This document shows, piece after piece, positions 45,194 to 53,955 of a DNA stretch of 64,000 nucleotides. This DNA comes from CAG-411 sp963643465 (GTDB lineage Bacteria; Bacillota; Clostridia; Lachnospirales; Lachnospiraceae). Made by a program: the position numbers and the translations under genes. Location: contig CAVIJT010000009.1 of assembly GCA_963643465.1 (NCBI GenBank), positions 70,714-134,713 of the forward strand, read 5' to 3'. The notes under the pieces were generated by a model that saw only the letters and a program-made list of their open reading frames with translations, ran no database searches and was not told the DNA's origin. Every line of letters begins with the position of its first letter. The stretch's first letter is position 1.

Positions 45194-45705
45194 GATGTAC
45201 GTTTAAACTTTCTCAGTTTTCTTGCTTCTTCTATCTGTTCCTCACGATACTGCCATATCCTTGTAATACTTTTGTGGTCTGGATGTAATAATCCTTTCTT
45301 ATTCCATAAGATGACCAAAGACTCTGACACTCCAACCCGTTGTGCAAAACTCTTTCTATCAAGGAAACCATCTTCATGAATACCATCATACTCACCGGCA
45401 AAATACTTATCAATCTGATCGTATGAATATCTTATATGACCTGAGTCGGTGGTGTGGTCAGCTACCAATCTTCCATTACTATTCCAAGCATACAATGTGG
45501 CTATCGACACCCCTATTGCTTTTGAGAATTCAATTACAGAAAGACCTACATATCTCTTATATTCAGATACCTGCTCTTCACTATAATAAAATCTCTTTCC
45601 AGTTTGATTTTTAGCTACAGGTAAAAATAATCCCTTCTTCTGTACCTCTTTTAAAGTCTTTTGACAAATTCCTAACCTCTCTATAAACGTACTCTGTGTC
45701 AACAT
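45190..45705 (-). CDS. Protein with three MerR-like HTH modules (171 aa)
   Basis: Three successive DNA-binding-type modules of about 55 residues: LTQSTFIERLGICQKTLKEVQKKG, then LSVIEFSKAIGVSIATLYAWNSNG, then LDRKSFAQRVGVSESLVILWNKKG, each followed by a wing ending in Y or Q contacts and basic residues. It is not dimer-plus-effector MerR architecture; it looks like a bead-string DNA-binding protein, perhaps an accessory or partition factor. I choose the ATG at 45705; a GTG at 45726 overlaps the preceding small gene (GTGA). Confidence 0.75.
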   Translation of the reverse strand: MLTQSTFIERLGICQKTLKEVQKKGLFLPVAKNQTGKRFYYSEEQVSEYKRYVGLSVIEFSKAIGVSIATLYAWNSNGRLVADHTTDSGHIRYSYDQIDKYFAGEYDGIHEDGFLDRKSFAQRVGVSESLVILWNKKGLLHPDHKSITRIWQYREEQIEEARKLRKFKRTS

Positions 45706-45722
45706 ATATATATCCCCCACTT

Positions 45723-45881
45723 TCACTTTAGGAAACTAATTAATCGTCTAACCATCTCACTTATAGCCTTATAAAAATATGATACCCTATTTATTATCAT
45801 CTCTACAGATATTGCATAACCACTTATACTAATGCTTTCTTCGTAAAAATCTCCACTTGTTGGGATATTTCTTACTTCCAT
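45723..45881 (-). CDS. Small hypothetical protein (52 aa)
   Basis: Begins ATG with GGTGGTAGG upstream; residues MEVRNIPTSGDFYEESIS then an amphipathic segment SYFYKAISEMVRRLISFLK. The stop overlaps a GTG start of the triple-HTH gene (GTGA), which suggests coupling. Too small for a family call. Confidence 0.6.
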   Translation of the reverse strand: MEVRNIPTSGDFYEESISISGYAISVEMIINRVSYFYKAISEMVRRLISFLK

Positions 45882-46314
45882 ATCCTACCACCAGCCTTTC
45901 TGGTAGATTATTTTTTTATTGCCTCCTTAAGGAAAGGTATGAAGAAAGCCTTGCTAATCGCAAGACTCCGATAACTCAGGTCATTCAAATTCAATTATTT
46001 TATGTATTATATATGACTTAGTTCTATTCCTTGCGATATATTTTATTAATTCGTTATTTCCCATACAAAAAATCTACCTTTCTCATTTGATACCTTCAGA
46101 ACTTGCACAAAAGCAAATTACATCAGAAATTTTCTCTGTTTAACATACCCCATCTAGCTTGAGTACAATAGAAAAAGAAGTACCTCACATACTTTACAGG
46201 AAAATCAATGAAAAATATCAATAAATCATATCCCCATACTATACCAAGTGCGTGACATACTTCTTTTCAAATCCAAATAATTTTTACTTTCTTAGAAAAT
46301 ACGATGAAAAATCA
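45882..46314. other. Non-coding gap with dyads
   Basis: About 430 bases. Contains CTACCA-10-TGGTAG (45885-45906) with a T-run on the plus strand and CTTGC-5-GCAAG (near 45950), plus the octamer ATGGGGTA (minus) at 46146-46153. No gene seen; part may be the leader of the 45881 gene. Confidence 0.45.
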
Positions 46315-46626
46315 TTATAAGTCATAATACATCCTGAACAGTGCTGCGTTTTCAGCAGGACTTAGCAATGGCTCTGCTTTATAATCTTCTTTCGACATTT
46401 CAATGTGCAAAGCACTCTCCGTCTCTTCAAAGGTTGGTATGATAATGATATCTATGCCTAGCATTTCAAAGAGTACTTGTTGTGCAACAACCTCCTCTTT
46501 TGTAGGACATACCCCCAAAACTTGGGCTAATGTTATAGCACCAGACTTACTACGTTTAACTGCCTGCACCAGTACAAAGGAATTAGGATATACCTTTACA
46601 ATACTACTAATTTTCATTTGTTCCAT
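46315..46626 (-). CDS. Hypothetical protein (103 aa)
   Basis: Alpha/beta protein with hydrophobic strands (SFVLVQAV, GIDIIIIPTF) and a C-terminal helix. Strong AGGTGG site and a near-consensus TTGAAA-17-TATAAT promoter, so it is probably well expressed. No family recognised. Confidence 0.7.
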   Translation of the reverse strand: MEQMKISSIVKVYPNSFVLVQAVKRSKSGAITLAQVLGVCPTKEEVVAQQVLFEMLGIDIIIIPTFEETESALHIEMSKEDYKAEPLLSPAENAALFRMYYDL

Positions 46627-46663
46627 AATATTTCCACCACCTTTTATAATTTAGTGGTGTGTG

Positions 46664-46692
46664 ATTATAACTCTAAAACAAGCTATTTTCAA
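46664..46692 (-). promoter_or_regulatory. Strong element-type promoter (AGAG class)
   Basis: Minus strand: TTGAAA (46692-46687), 17-base spacer ending TTTTAGAGT, TATAAT (46669-46664). Confidence 0.8.
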
Positions 46693-46769
46693 GATTGCCT
46701 TAGAAAAAAGTAAAAAAACATTACAACGAAACCAGAGCATTCAAAAAGGCTCTTTAAATAGTACCCCAT

Positions 46770-47291
46770 TTATTCTAAATTATTGAAATATTCATTAATA
46801 TCATCATCCTCTAACTTTGTCATCTTATCATTTTCTAATAAGTATACATTAGGCTTATAAATCTCAATACCTGTCTCTATATCTATATACGTGAACATTC
46901 TTAGTAAATCGCTATCGTACCCTGATACAAAAATGTCCTTCCAAAGTGGAGAAATACAAGAAATACAATCACTTATATCGATAATTTCTTGTCGTGTCAA
47001 TGCACTATCTAACTGGTCTAGTACCAGTATGTCACCCTTGCTAAATAAAAGTTCTACTAATCTTCTACAACTTACTTCATGTTCAGATTTTGCAGGAGTG
47101 TCAAATACCAAGTACCTGCACATATCATTATAAATATAATCCTTGAAATACTGTAACTTAGTGTTATCAACAAGATAATCTTTCTTCAAGGTTGGAATGT
47201 TAGTCACTACTGATAAACTATTTTCTCTGACTAAATCCTTAAGTTTTCTTGTTTTGTCACTTGCGTTGTCACCAATGTATAATGTAATCAT
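46770..47291 (-). CDS. Mini P-loop protein with degenerate Walker A (173 aa)
   Basis: Starts MITLYIGDNASDKTRKL, a Walker A-like loop lacking the usual Gly before Lys-Thr, then a strand DILVLDQLDSALTRQEIIDI near residue 87 that looks like an ABC-type Walker B, and a Ser/Gly strand (DIFVSGYD) near 118. It is probably a reduced ABC-type ATPase, possibly impaired in hydrolysis. The stop codon is immediately followed by the octamer ATGGGGTA. Related to the genes at 47557 and 34954. Confidence 0.7.
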   Translation of the reverse strand: MITLYIGDNASDKTRKLKDLVRENSLSVVTNIPTLKKDYLVDNTKLQYFKDYIYNDMCRYLVFDTPAKSEHEVSCRRLVELLFSKGDILVLDQLDSALTRQEIIDISDCISCISPLWKDIFVSGYDSDLLRMFTYIDIETGIEIYKPNVYLLENDKMTKLEDDDINEYFNNLE

Positions 47292-47335
47292 AACTAATAA
47301 TCACCCTCTCTAAAATCGTATAATATATCCTTCAG

Positions 47336-47490
47336 ATACCCACTGCATCATGCATCTGAATACATCCCCCATTTATAGTTGGTTACTGGACTGTATGTTA
47401 ACTCTGATTTAGATAACTTGTAAAGGGCTATTTTAACAGGATAAACAATTCAGCTAATGTCTTAATCTCTACCGCAGGCTCATACCTCCT
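47336..47490. repeat. Duplicated promoter/leader and gene-end fragments
   Basis: A block around 47355-47408 (containing GTTGGTTACTGGACTGTATG) recurs at about 48636-48692, upstream of the 48283 gene. A second block around 47442-47480 (CAGCTAATGTCTTAATCTCT) recurs at about 48312-48350, where it encodes the C-terminus of the 48283 gene; at 47.4 kb it has no gene and is a decayed copy. Confidence 0.75.
47395..47424 (-). promoter_or_regulatory. Promoter of the 46770 gene (AGAG class)
   Basis: Minus strand: TTTACA (47424-47419), 18 bases ending ATCAGAGT, TAACAT (47400-47395). Confidence 0.6.
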
Positions 47491-47556
47491 ATTGTTTCTA
47501 TCTTATCCTTTCCACCTACCGCTACTAAATTATAGCTTTCATTTGTTCTGGAAACT

Positions 47557-48018
47557 TCAAAACCAACTCACCTCACTATACTTATAAGATATTGATATAA
47601 TATTATCATTATTGCGAACAAACTCACCATAATAATTAGGTGAAAGCCCTAAAGGTAAACCTGTTCTTGAAAAAAGTAAATAATGATTACTTCTATCTGA
47701 TACTATAAAATCTATAACATCTTCTGTTAATATTAAATCACACCTATCTATTACAATTAAAGACTCTTTAATTTTAGATAAATCTTTCACAGTTAACACA
47801 TCATCAAAAGCAAATATATTTGATAAATCACTTGAATTCTCATTATTAAACTTATTATTTCTCTTTTCATTTTTAATATATTTAACTAAAAAAGTTTTAC
47901 CAGTAGCACTATCTCCGTATACTTGAGTAATCGGTCTTCTTAATTCTAAATCAAAAGAAACAATATCTCTATAACTTGCTGTTAACTTCCCACTAGCATA
48001 ATCATACACTTTACCCAT
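47557..48018 (-). CDS. Mini P-loop ATPase (153 aa)
   Basis: Walker A YGDSATGKTFL near residue 35 and Walker B SLIVIDRCDLIL near 86, with LLFSR (possible sensor strand) near 114. The N-terminal KVYDYASGKLTASYRDIVSFDLELRRPITQV forms the strand pair usual before an ABC/AAA Walker A. It has an intact nucleotide site, unlike 46770, and is closest in motif to 34954. The start follows AAGGGGG. A 58-residue gene is directly upstream. Confidence 0.75.
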   Translation of the reverse strand: MGKVYDYASGKLTASYRDIVSFDLELRRPITQVYGDSATGKTFLVKYIKNEKRNNKFNNENSSDLSNIFAFDDVLTVKDLSKIKESLIVIDRCDLILTEDVIDFIVSDRSNHYLLFSRTGLPLGLSPNYYGEFVRNNDNIISISYKYSEVSWF

Positions 48019-48058
48019 ATAAGACTACCCCCTTGTTTTTCTATGAAATCTTTTATCT

Positions 48059-48235
48059 CTAAAAGAATACCTTCCTCACCATACTACAAAACTGCTCATA
48101 GCTAACATCTATAAGCGATAAAATACTGTACTCATCTAATAATTCACTTAAAGAATCCCACGATAAATTAAATCTTCTATGCATTATAGTTACTAATGTT
48201 ATTTTTAAATCTAAAACATTATCTACTCTTGACAT
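48059..48235 (-). CDS. Small DUF3791-like protein (58 aa)
   Basis: MSRVDNVLDLKITLVTIMHR then FNLSWDSLSELLDEYSILSL and FCSMVRK. The pattern of W/S, LL-x-EY and a short helix is loosely like DUF3791, a small helical family often paired with toxin-like or DUF3990 genes. GAGGGG lies upstream of its ATG. It is 40 bases before the 47557 ATPase gene and probably co-transcribed with it. Confidence 0.6.
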   Translation of the reverse strand: MSRVDNVLDLKITLVTIMHRRFNLSWDSLSELLDEYSILSLIDVSYEQFCSMVRKVFF

Positions 48236-48282
48236 GATAAAGCCTATCCCCTCTATATTTCTTCAATTCATTACCTAAGAAT

Positions 48283-48516
48283 TTAATCATTGATAGCTTG
48301 AGTACCTGCTAAAATAAACAATTCAGCTAATGTCTTAATCTCTATCGCAGGCTCATACTCCTTATAATCTTTAATATCCGACACTGAAACTATTTGTAAA
48401 CCATCCTTATCAAGTAAAGATAACGCACCATATAAGTATCTGACCTCTTGCTCTGTCTTAGTTCTATAAAAATAAGAACCTATTTTACCCCTCTCCGTTA
48501 TAATAATGCAACTCAT
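48283..48516 (-). CDS. Hypothetical protein (77 aa)
   Basis: Small alpha/beta protein (SCIIITERGKIGSYFY ... ALSLLDKDGLQIVSVSDI ... LAELFILAG). Good AAAGGAAAG site and an AGAG-class promoter. The DNA for its C-terminus is duplicated at 47.44 kb. Unknown family. Confidence 0.65.
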   Translation of the reverse strand: MSCIIITERGKIGSYFYRTKTEQEVRYLYGALSLLDKDGLQIVSVSDIKDYKEYEPAIEIKTLAELFILAGTQAIND

Positions 48517-48677
48517 TTCGCTTTCCTTTCATTACACTTCTAATTGCTGATGCAGTTATTTTCTCACCAATCGGTACACTGTAGCATTTCTTTTAACAAT
48601 GAAACCATTATTGATACACTTATACTTATATCTTGCATCTGAATACATACCCCATCCATAGTTGGTTACTGGACTGT

Positions 48678-48706
48678 ATGTTAACTCTGATACAGATAAA
48701 ATACAA
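48678..48706 (-). promoter_or_regulatory. Promoter of the 48283 gene (AGAG class)
   Basis: Minus strand: TTGTAT (48706-48701), 17-base spacer ending ATCAGAGT, TAACAT (48683-48678). Confidence 0.65.
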
Positions 48707-48728
48707 GTATAATACCCAATAAAATAAA

Positions 48729-48752
48729 GGTACTCATCATATGATAAGTACC
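48729..48752 (-). terminator. Terminator after the 48760 gene
   Basis: GGTACTTATCAT / ATGATGAGTACC palindrome followed by TTTATTTTATT on the minus strand. Confidence 0.8.
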
Positions 48753-48759
48753 TCCATGA

Positions 48760-49407
48760 TTATTTTGACTTATTGGTTGTCTTCTCTGTCTTTGTTTCCT
48801 TATTTTGCTTTGTACTCTCATTCAATTCTTTGCCAAGTGGCTTCAATAGTTCGTTAATTGTCTTATTTGATGTGACCTCTTTATCGTTTATACACTCTTG
48901 TGTGAAAGCAAAAAGATTATTAAACGTAATTGCTACTCTGTCTCTCACAGACTGGTTAGATACGCACAATATTCCGACTATAAGAATACCTATAAACACT
49001 ATCTTGCCAAAAAAACTACATACACTATCAAATTTCCTTCGTCTGGCACGTCTCTTTCTATCTCTTACTAGGGCTTCTAACTGACGTTCTTCTGCAAGTT
49101 TTTCAGAGGTCTCGGCTTCCTTTGATTTAATTCGCCATCTCGCCTGTCTCTTCTCTTCTTTTCTTATCTGCTTCGCTAAACGGAGTTTCTCTCTCTTATC
49201 GGCATGTTGTGCTTTGATTAACTCTCTGCGGTGCTTTTCAATCTGCTTACGCTTCTCTTTGTTAAATGGTGTTTCTGGTACACTCTCTAATTCAGATAAT
49301 TGAATATCAAGGTCAGCAATATCCATTTCTCTGCTCGTTTCATGATTGAAATCAGTATCTTCTGGGAATATAATATCATCTTTTTTAGGTAATTCTTTTA
49401 TCTTCAT
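48760..49407 (-). CDS. Coiled-coil membrane protein (215 aa)
   Basis: The ATG at 49407 follows TGGAGATG. Residues 1-40 are acidic; 40-125 are a highly charged Glu/Lys/Arg helix (KREKLRLAKQIRKEEKRQAR) likely to form a coiled coil; one TM segment lies at about 134-152 (IVFIGILIVGILCV); then a short extracytoplasmic domain and a Lys/Thr/Glu-rich tail. It could be a membrane anchor for an intracellular complex. Function unknown. Confidence 0.7.
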   Translation of the reverse strand: MKIKELPKKDDIIFPEDTDFNHETSREMDIADLDIQLSELESVPETPFNKEKRKQIEKHRRELIKAQHADKREKLRLAKQIRKEEKRQARWRIKSKEAETSEKLAEERQLEALVRDRKRRARRRKFDSVCSFFGKIVFIGILIVGILCVSNQSVRDRVAITFNNLFAFTQECINDKEVTSNKTINELLKPLGKELNESTKQNKETKTEKTTNKSK

Positions 49408-49524
49408 AATATCATCTCCAATCTTTATTGGCGTGTATTGCGAGTACTGAGAACGCAATAAAACTAAAATTTAATTACACTGTTGATAAATAATATGAAA
49501 GAAAATATCATACCCCAAGAAGAA

Positions 49525-49549
49525 AAGACCTGCCACTTGGACAGGTCTT
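49525..49549 (-). terminator. Terminator after the Dam-like gene
   Basis: AAGACCTG / CAGGTCTT stem with a nine-base loop, then TTCTTCTTGG, just after the stop. Confidence 0.75.
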
Positions 49550-49555
49550 GGTACT

Positions 49556-52054
49556 TTATCTGTATATGTATTTTACTAATTTAACAATATCCTCAATGTC
49601 AACCTTCACTAAATACTTATCTGTTAATACAACTTTTTCATGAGAAGATTTTTTCTTACTTTTCTTCTGAGCCTCTATAATTTTTTCTTCTTCCTTTCCT
49701 TTCTCAATAATTCTGTCAGCAAATTTATCATAATCGGCTACCTCAAAATCAAAATTTGTTATCATTATCTCTAAATCACTTCCAGACTCAATACACTCTG
49801 CCAAAAAAACATAATTATCAGTCGCTAAATTGTTTCTAAAAAGATATGCATATGTCTCTTTTGATAATTGTAAATCTCTACCATCTTTCATAAACAAAAC
49901 CTTGCAACTTCTATTATGACTCTCAAATAATGCTTTAAGTTTTAACCACATATCAAAATATACTACAAAGGTATCCTTAGATATTGAATCATCAAGGGCT
50001 GCTGATGGTAAATTAGCTCTACAACTAAAAACGAAATCTCCCTTGAAACCACTACAAGCAATAAGTAAATCTTCCATATCTTCGATCTTAAATCCAATAG
50101 AATATCCTGCTGAATTAAGATAAGGACTATCTAAATACGCAAAGGATGTGCTTTTATTATAAGTAACATCTGTCAATAATTTCATTGCATCTACACCATA
50201 TTTTACATTCGGCACAGGTGTAACCCCTCTCTGATACTCATATCTAAACCTATTAAAATCCTTATCTATGTCAATATTTTTAAATTTAGGTGCTTTTAAA
50301 ACAGATGGAACACTTACTGCACCACTTACAAGAGATGTATGTATAGTTACAAAAATTACTGCTAATTCTACTTCAGATTGTTTCACCTTATCTAACTCTT
50401 CTTCTTTATTATAATTCTCCCCACAATCATTATAGACATCTATTAAAGGTTTATATAAATCTCTCAACTCAAAGTAAACCTCTAAAACTGAGATGACATC
50501 TTGTTTTCTATCCTTAAAATCATTATCTGTCATTTTAACATCATAGGTACCATAATCTGGATTGTAGAAAAAAAATTCAACATCCAAATCGCTCAGTAAT
50601 GAACTATCAAAACCTTTATCCTTAACATATAAATCTGCTATTGTTCTACCATTATCAAGTCTAATTTTTGTCATATCTTTAAAATATGACTGATAGTTCT
50701 CCCTTTCTTCTTTAGTCCAACCGAATTGACCTTTATTAGCTACAGGTGGAAATACTTTATCAATCTTCTTATATAACTTTCTTACACTCTTTTGTTTCTC
50801 TTTCAAATTTTTCTTGAATTCATTAAAGTTCTCATCTGATCCCTTTAAAACTCGATAGAAACACATATTAGCATAATTTCCATCACTGATATAGTATTTT
50901 ACCCCCTCTTTCTTATGAAATTGAGTGATACCTATACCACTACCCCCAAATGGTTCAATATATGTATCAAATGACCTCTGGTCAACTAAACTTTGAAGCA
51001 TAAAACCTAAATAACCTGACTTATGACCTGCATAATTAACTGGAGATACTGGTGCTAAAAAATTACCCTCACGCAAAATTCTCTCTGGTAAAATACTCCA
51101 CTTATTATATTCAAATAACTTCTTCTCTTTAGCAAAATACTCATAGCCAAAATTCTTTTTAGTTCTCAAATGCAAATCGTGCATTATCTGAGAACATACC
51201 CCAGATTTGGTTGTTAAAGGCTCTTGCTTAAAATACTTAGATATAGCATCACCAAAATACAGTAATGTATAACATACCCAAGCACAACTCTGGCGAATAA
51301 ATAAAGGTGCTACTTGTCCTCTTTTTGCTTGTCCAACCAGTACCTCCGTTCTATCTATACCTTGAATTATATCCATTTCCTTACAATACTTTGTTGTTAC
51401 TTCTGCAATCACATTTAATAAAGCAGGAAGTGTTGAAAAAGAATACTCATCATCAGATGGTACTTTCTCATAATCCAAAGCTTCTCCATTAAAAGTTAAA
51501 TCTTCTCCAAAATCATCATAAACCGCCTCGGTGTAAAACGCTTCACGACTTTTTAAATTTCGATATACTAAATGCAGACCACGATTGTACTTATTAATCT
51601 CTTGCCCATCTTGTTTAGCATATATAGTATCCATTTGTAAATAGTCTTCGGCAATCGTAGAAAGATTTTTCGTAATAAGTTCATTTAACTCCTTCTGTAC
51701 TTCATCAATAAAAGGTATGAATGCTTTTGCAATCTGTTCCTTAGCATCAGGAACTACCCCCTCAATATTCTTAGCCTTATTTCCTACTAATCTGTCATCT
51801 CCTGCTAAAGCATATCTATTCTTTTTCTTCCGATACTTTTCTTCCAGTTCAATTCTTTTATCGTCTGATAATTTTATAAGGATATCATAAAAAGAATACT
51901 TTACCTTCTTTGTACCTGCTTTCTCATGATTTTGTTTCTTAACACTTTTCAAACCTGCTGCTTCTACAAACATCTTATCGCGATAATTAACCTGAACATC
52001 CATGTATTCAATCAACTCAATACACTCTAATATTTGTTTCTTTGATATTGCCAT
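49556..52054 (-). CDS. Giant Dam-family N6-adenine methyltransferase (832 aa)
   Basis: Class D12 (Dam-like) adenine methyltransferase. The SAM-binding motif IEPFGGSGIG lies near residue 367 and the catalytic motif is DSPY (near 638) instead of DPPY. They are separated by about 270 residues against roughly 150 in Dam, so the target-recognition insert is large. The first 340 residues are an unrelated helical domain. The ATG at 52054 follows GAGGAGG; longer frames start inside the ATGGGGTA motif and have no ribosome-binding site. No partner nuclease is adjacent. It may protect or mark element DNA. Confidence 0.85.
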   Translation of the reverse strand: MAISKKQILECIELIEYMDVQVNYRDKMFVEAAGLKSVKKQNHEKAGTKKVKYSFYDILIKLSDDKRIELEEKYRKKKNRYALAGDDRLVGNKAKNIEGVVPDAKEQIAKAFIPFIDEVQKELNELITKNLSTIAEDYLQMDTIYAKQDGQEINKYNRGLHLVYRNLKSREAFYTEAVYDDFGEDLTFNGEALDYEKVPSDDEYSFSTLPALLNVIAEVTTKYCKEMDIIQGIDRTEVLVGQAKRGQVAPLFIRQSCAWVCYTLLYFGDAISKYFKQEPLTTKSGVCSQIMHDLHLRTKKNFGYEYFAKEKKLFEYNKWSILPERILREGNFLAPVSPVNYAGHKSGYLGFMLQSLVDQRSFDTYIEPFGGSGIGITQFHKKEGVKYYISDGNYANMCFYRVLKGSDENFNEFKKNLKEKQKSVRKLYKKIDKVFPPVANKGQFGWTKEERENYQSYFKDMTKIRLDNGRTIADLYVKDKGFDSSLLSDLDVEFFFYNPDYGTYDVKMTDNDFKDRKQDVISVLEVYFELRDLYKPLIDVYNDCGENYNKEEELDKVKQSEVELAVIFVTIHTSLVSGAVSVPSVLKAPKFKNIDIDKDFNRFRYEYQRGVTPVPNVKYGVDAMKLLTDVTYNKSTSFAYLDSPYLNSAGYSIGFKIEDMEDLLIACSGFKGDFVFSCRANLPSAALDDSISKDTFVVYFDMWLKLKALFESHNRSCKVLFMKDGRDLQLSKETYAYLFRNNLATDNYVFLAECIESGSDLEIMITNFDFEVADYDKFADRIIEKGKEEEKIIEAQKKSKKKSSHEKVVLTDKYLVKVDIEDIVKLVKYIYR

Positions 52055-52123
52055 CTTGAATAATACCTCCTCTGTTGAATATGAAAATATTATATCAAAA
52101 TAGCATGTGTAATGATACCCCAT

Positions 52124-52674
52124 CTAACAATAAACATCAGGTAGATTACTCTTTTCATATATGTTAAATACCTATCTTAATAAAAATTATAAATTACAAT
52201 ATAAACAAGGATTATCATGCCCTGCTAGATTCGCCTCAGTCTCACTATTAAAGTATACTCTGTTTTTCTCATCAGGCAATCTACTACAACGCTCACAATG
52301 CTATGTCTATCTTTTATACTTAAATAGATTTGCTTTGCTCTTCTATTACAGAACTATTGTGTGTTTTTATGTGCCTCTAAGGGATACTTATCGTACTTCT
52401 ATAGTTGATGTTACTTTTTCTAACACTTTTGACGAATGTGTATTTTTAAACACCTCTTTGCAACACATGGTTGCACAATATACAAAAAAACTGGCTCCTA
52501 TGTTAATACTACCTAGAGAACTTACTTTACTAAAAACTTATCTCATAAAAACTACTATTAAATGATTAACTCTTTTTACTTCTTTACTGATGAAATTCTC
52601 TGAACAAAAGCATCAAAACAAGTCATATCTTACATTATTACAACACGAAACACAACTTCGAATTAGTACCCCAT
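52124..52674. other. Long gap upstream of the methyltransferase
   Basis: About 550 bases. A 134-codon plus-strand frame (52161-52565) exists but has no ribosome-binding site and Tyr/Phe/Leu-rich composition typical of antisense AT-rich DNA, so I do not call it. The octamer ATGGGGTA (minus) occurs at both edges (52116-52123 and 52667-52674). Confidence 0.4.
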
Positions 52675-53802
52675 CTATTTTGTAATCTTATTCATCTCTT
52701 CTTTTAATTCCTCCATATCTCTATGTGTATACACATTTTCAGTTATATCTGGAATAGAGTGTCCAACAATTCTCTTTAAAATATATTCATCCATACCAAC
52801 TTTCTTAGCATTTGTAATAAATGTATGTCTAGTTTCATGAGGATGATGCTCCATACTCAAACGCTTCATTACTTTATTAAATCTGCCTCTATACTTATCA
52901 TAAGTCATACAAGTACCCTGCTGTCCATTGATATCATTGAACAAATATTCACTTCCTAATTCCTTTGCCTCATTATAACGATTGATAATCAATTCCTTTA
53001 TACATGAATTGATTGGCACACATCTATTTTTACCAGCATCTGTTTTTAACCCACCAAACATTACTTCTTCCTCGAGATTAATATCTTTTAATTGTAAAAT
53101 AGCTAATTCCTGTGGTCTCCATCCTGAATAAATACCAATCAATACCATATCAGCAAACTCAACTTTATTAATGTTTTCCCATAAAACATTAACTTCCTCC
53201 TGACTAAATGGTAAATTTTTTCTCTTATCCTTTTTCTGTTGTGCTCTTATATCTTTTCCCACCTCAAAAGCTCTTGCATAATTTTTATCTACAATATCTC
53301 TTGCATATGCCCAATCAAACATCAAATTAAACATAGATTTTATACGTGCTTTGGTTCCTGCTGTCGCATATCGTTTCTTTCCTTTATCTTTACCTTTGTC
53401 TGGTATTACATATGCCTTTTCCATACACTCTTGTAAATGATAAACTCTAATATCACGCATTTTCATATTATATAATGTACTACAATAATTGTATGCAGAA
53501 GTAACTGTTCGCTGAGATGATACCCCACTTAACTTCTTAAAATACTCTTCTGACCACTTCTCATACAACTCCTTAAAAGTAATACCTTTTTGCTTTAAAT
53601 CATAAGGACAAGCATTATATGCAGCTAATGCTGCTTCTGCCTCAGCTCTTGTTGCATAATACCCTATTGTTTTTATAATCTGCTTACACTTTCCTGTCTC
53701 CTTATCAACTTCCCATCCAATTGTCACCCTCGCTCTCCAAGGCTTTCTTCTTTTTCCACCTTTCATCTTAAAAGTAGAACCTTCACTATTTGCTCGTCTC
53801 AT
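52675..53802 (-). CDS. int: Tyrosine integrase of the element (375 aa)
   Basis: Catalyses insertion and excision of the element. An N-terminal arm-type DNA-binding domain (about residues 1-60, AP2-like strands RRKPWRARVTIGWEV), a SAM-like core-binding domain (about 70-170) and the catalytic domain: Arg in YSGWRPQELAI near 232, H-x-x-R in HETRHTFITNA near 325, His in VGHSIPD near 348 and nucleophile Tyr in NVYTHRD near 358. All catalytic residues are present. It lies just inside the right junction, next to five GTCTTGT repeats that may be its arm sites. Its stop codon abuts the octamer ATGGGGTA. Confidence 0.95.
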   Translation of the reverse strand: MRRANSEGSTFKMKGGKRRKPWRARVTIGWEVDKETGKCKQIIKTIGYYATRAEAEAALAAYNACPYDLKQKGITFKELYEKWSEEYFKKLSGVSSQRTVTSAYNYCSTLYNMKMRDIRVYHLQECMEKAYVIPDKGKDKGKKRYATAGTKARIKSMFNLMFDWAYARDIVDKNYARAFEVGKDIRAQQKKDKRKNLPFSQEEVNVLWENINKVEFADMVLIGIYSGWRPQELAILQLKDINLEEEVMFGGLKTDAGKNRCVPINSCIKELIINRYNEAKELGSEYLFNDINGQQGTCMTYDKYRGRFNKVMKRLSMEHHPHETRHTFITNAKKVGMDEYILKRIVGHSIPDITENVYTHRDMEELKEEMNKITK

Positions 53803-53955
53803 AAATAAATCTCCTTTCAGCTAAAATAAAATTTACACTTTACATAGTTGAAATTAATTAGTACATAGGATATGAAACAAAACTCAAAGATAAAAGAATT
53901 ATAGAAGTGCATTTATACACCAGAAACAGATTAAGACACTTTCAAATGAACCTCT

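Noticed and set aside
52161..52565. 134-codon plus-strand frame
   Set aside because: No ribosome-binding site, opposite to all neighbours and Tyr/Phe/Leu-rich; left as an unexplained gap.
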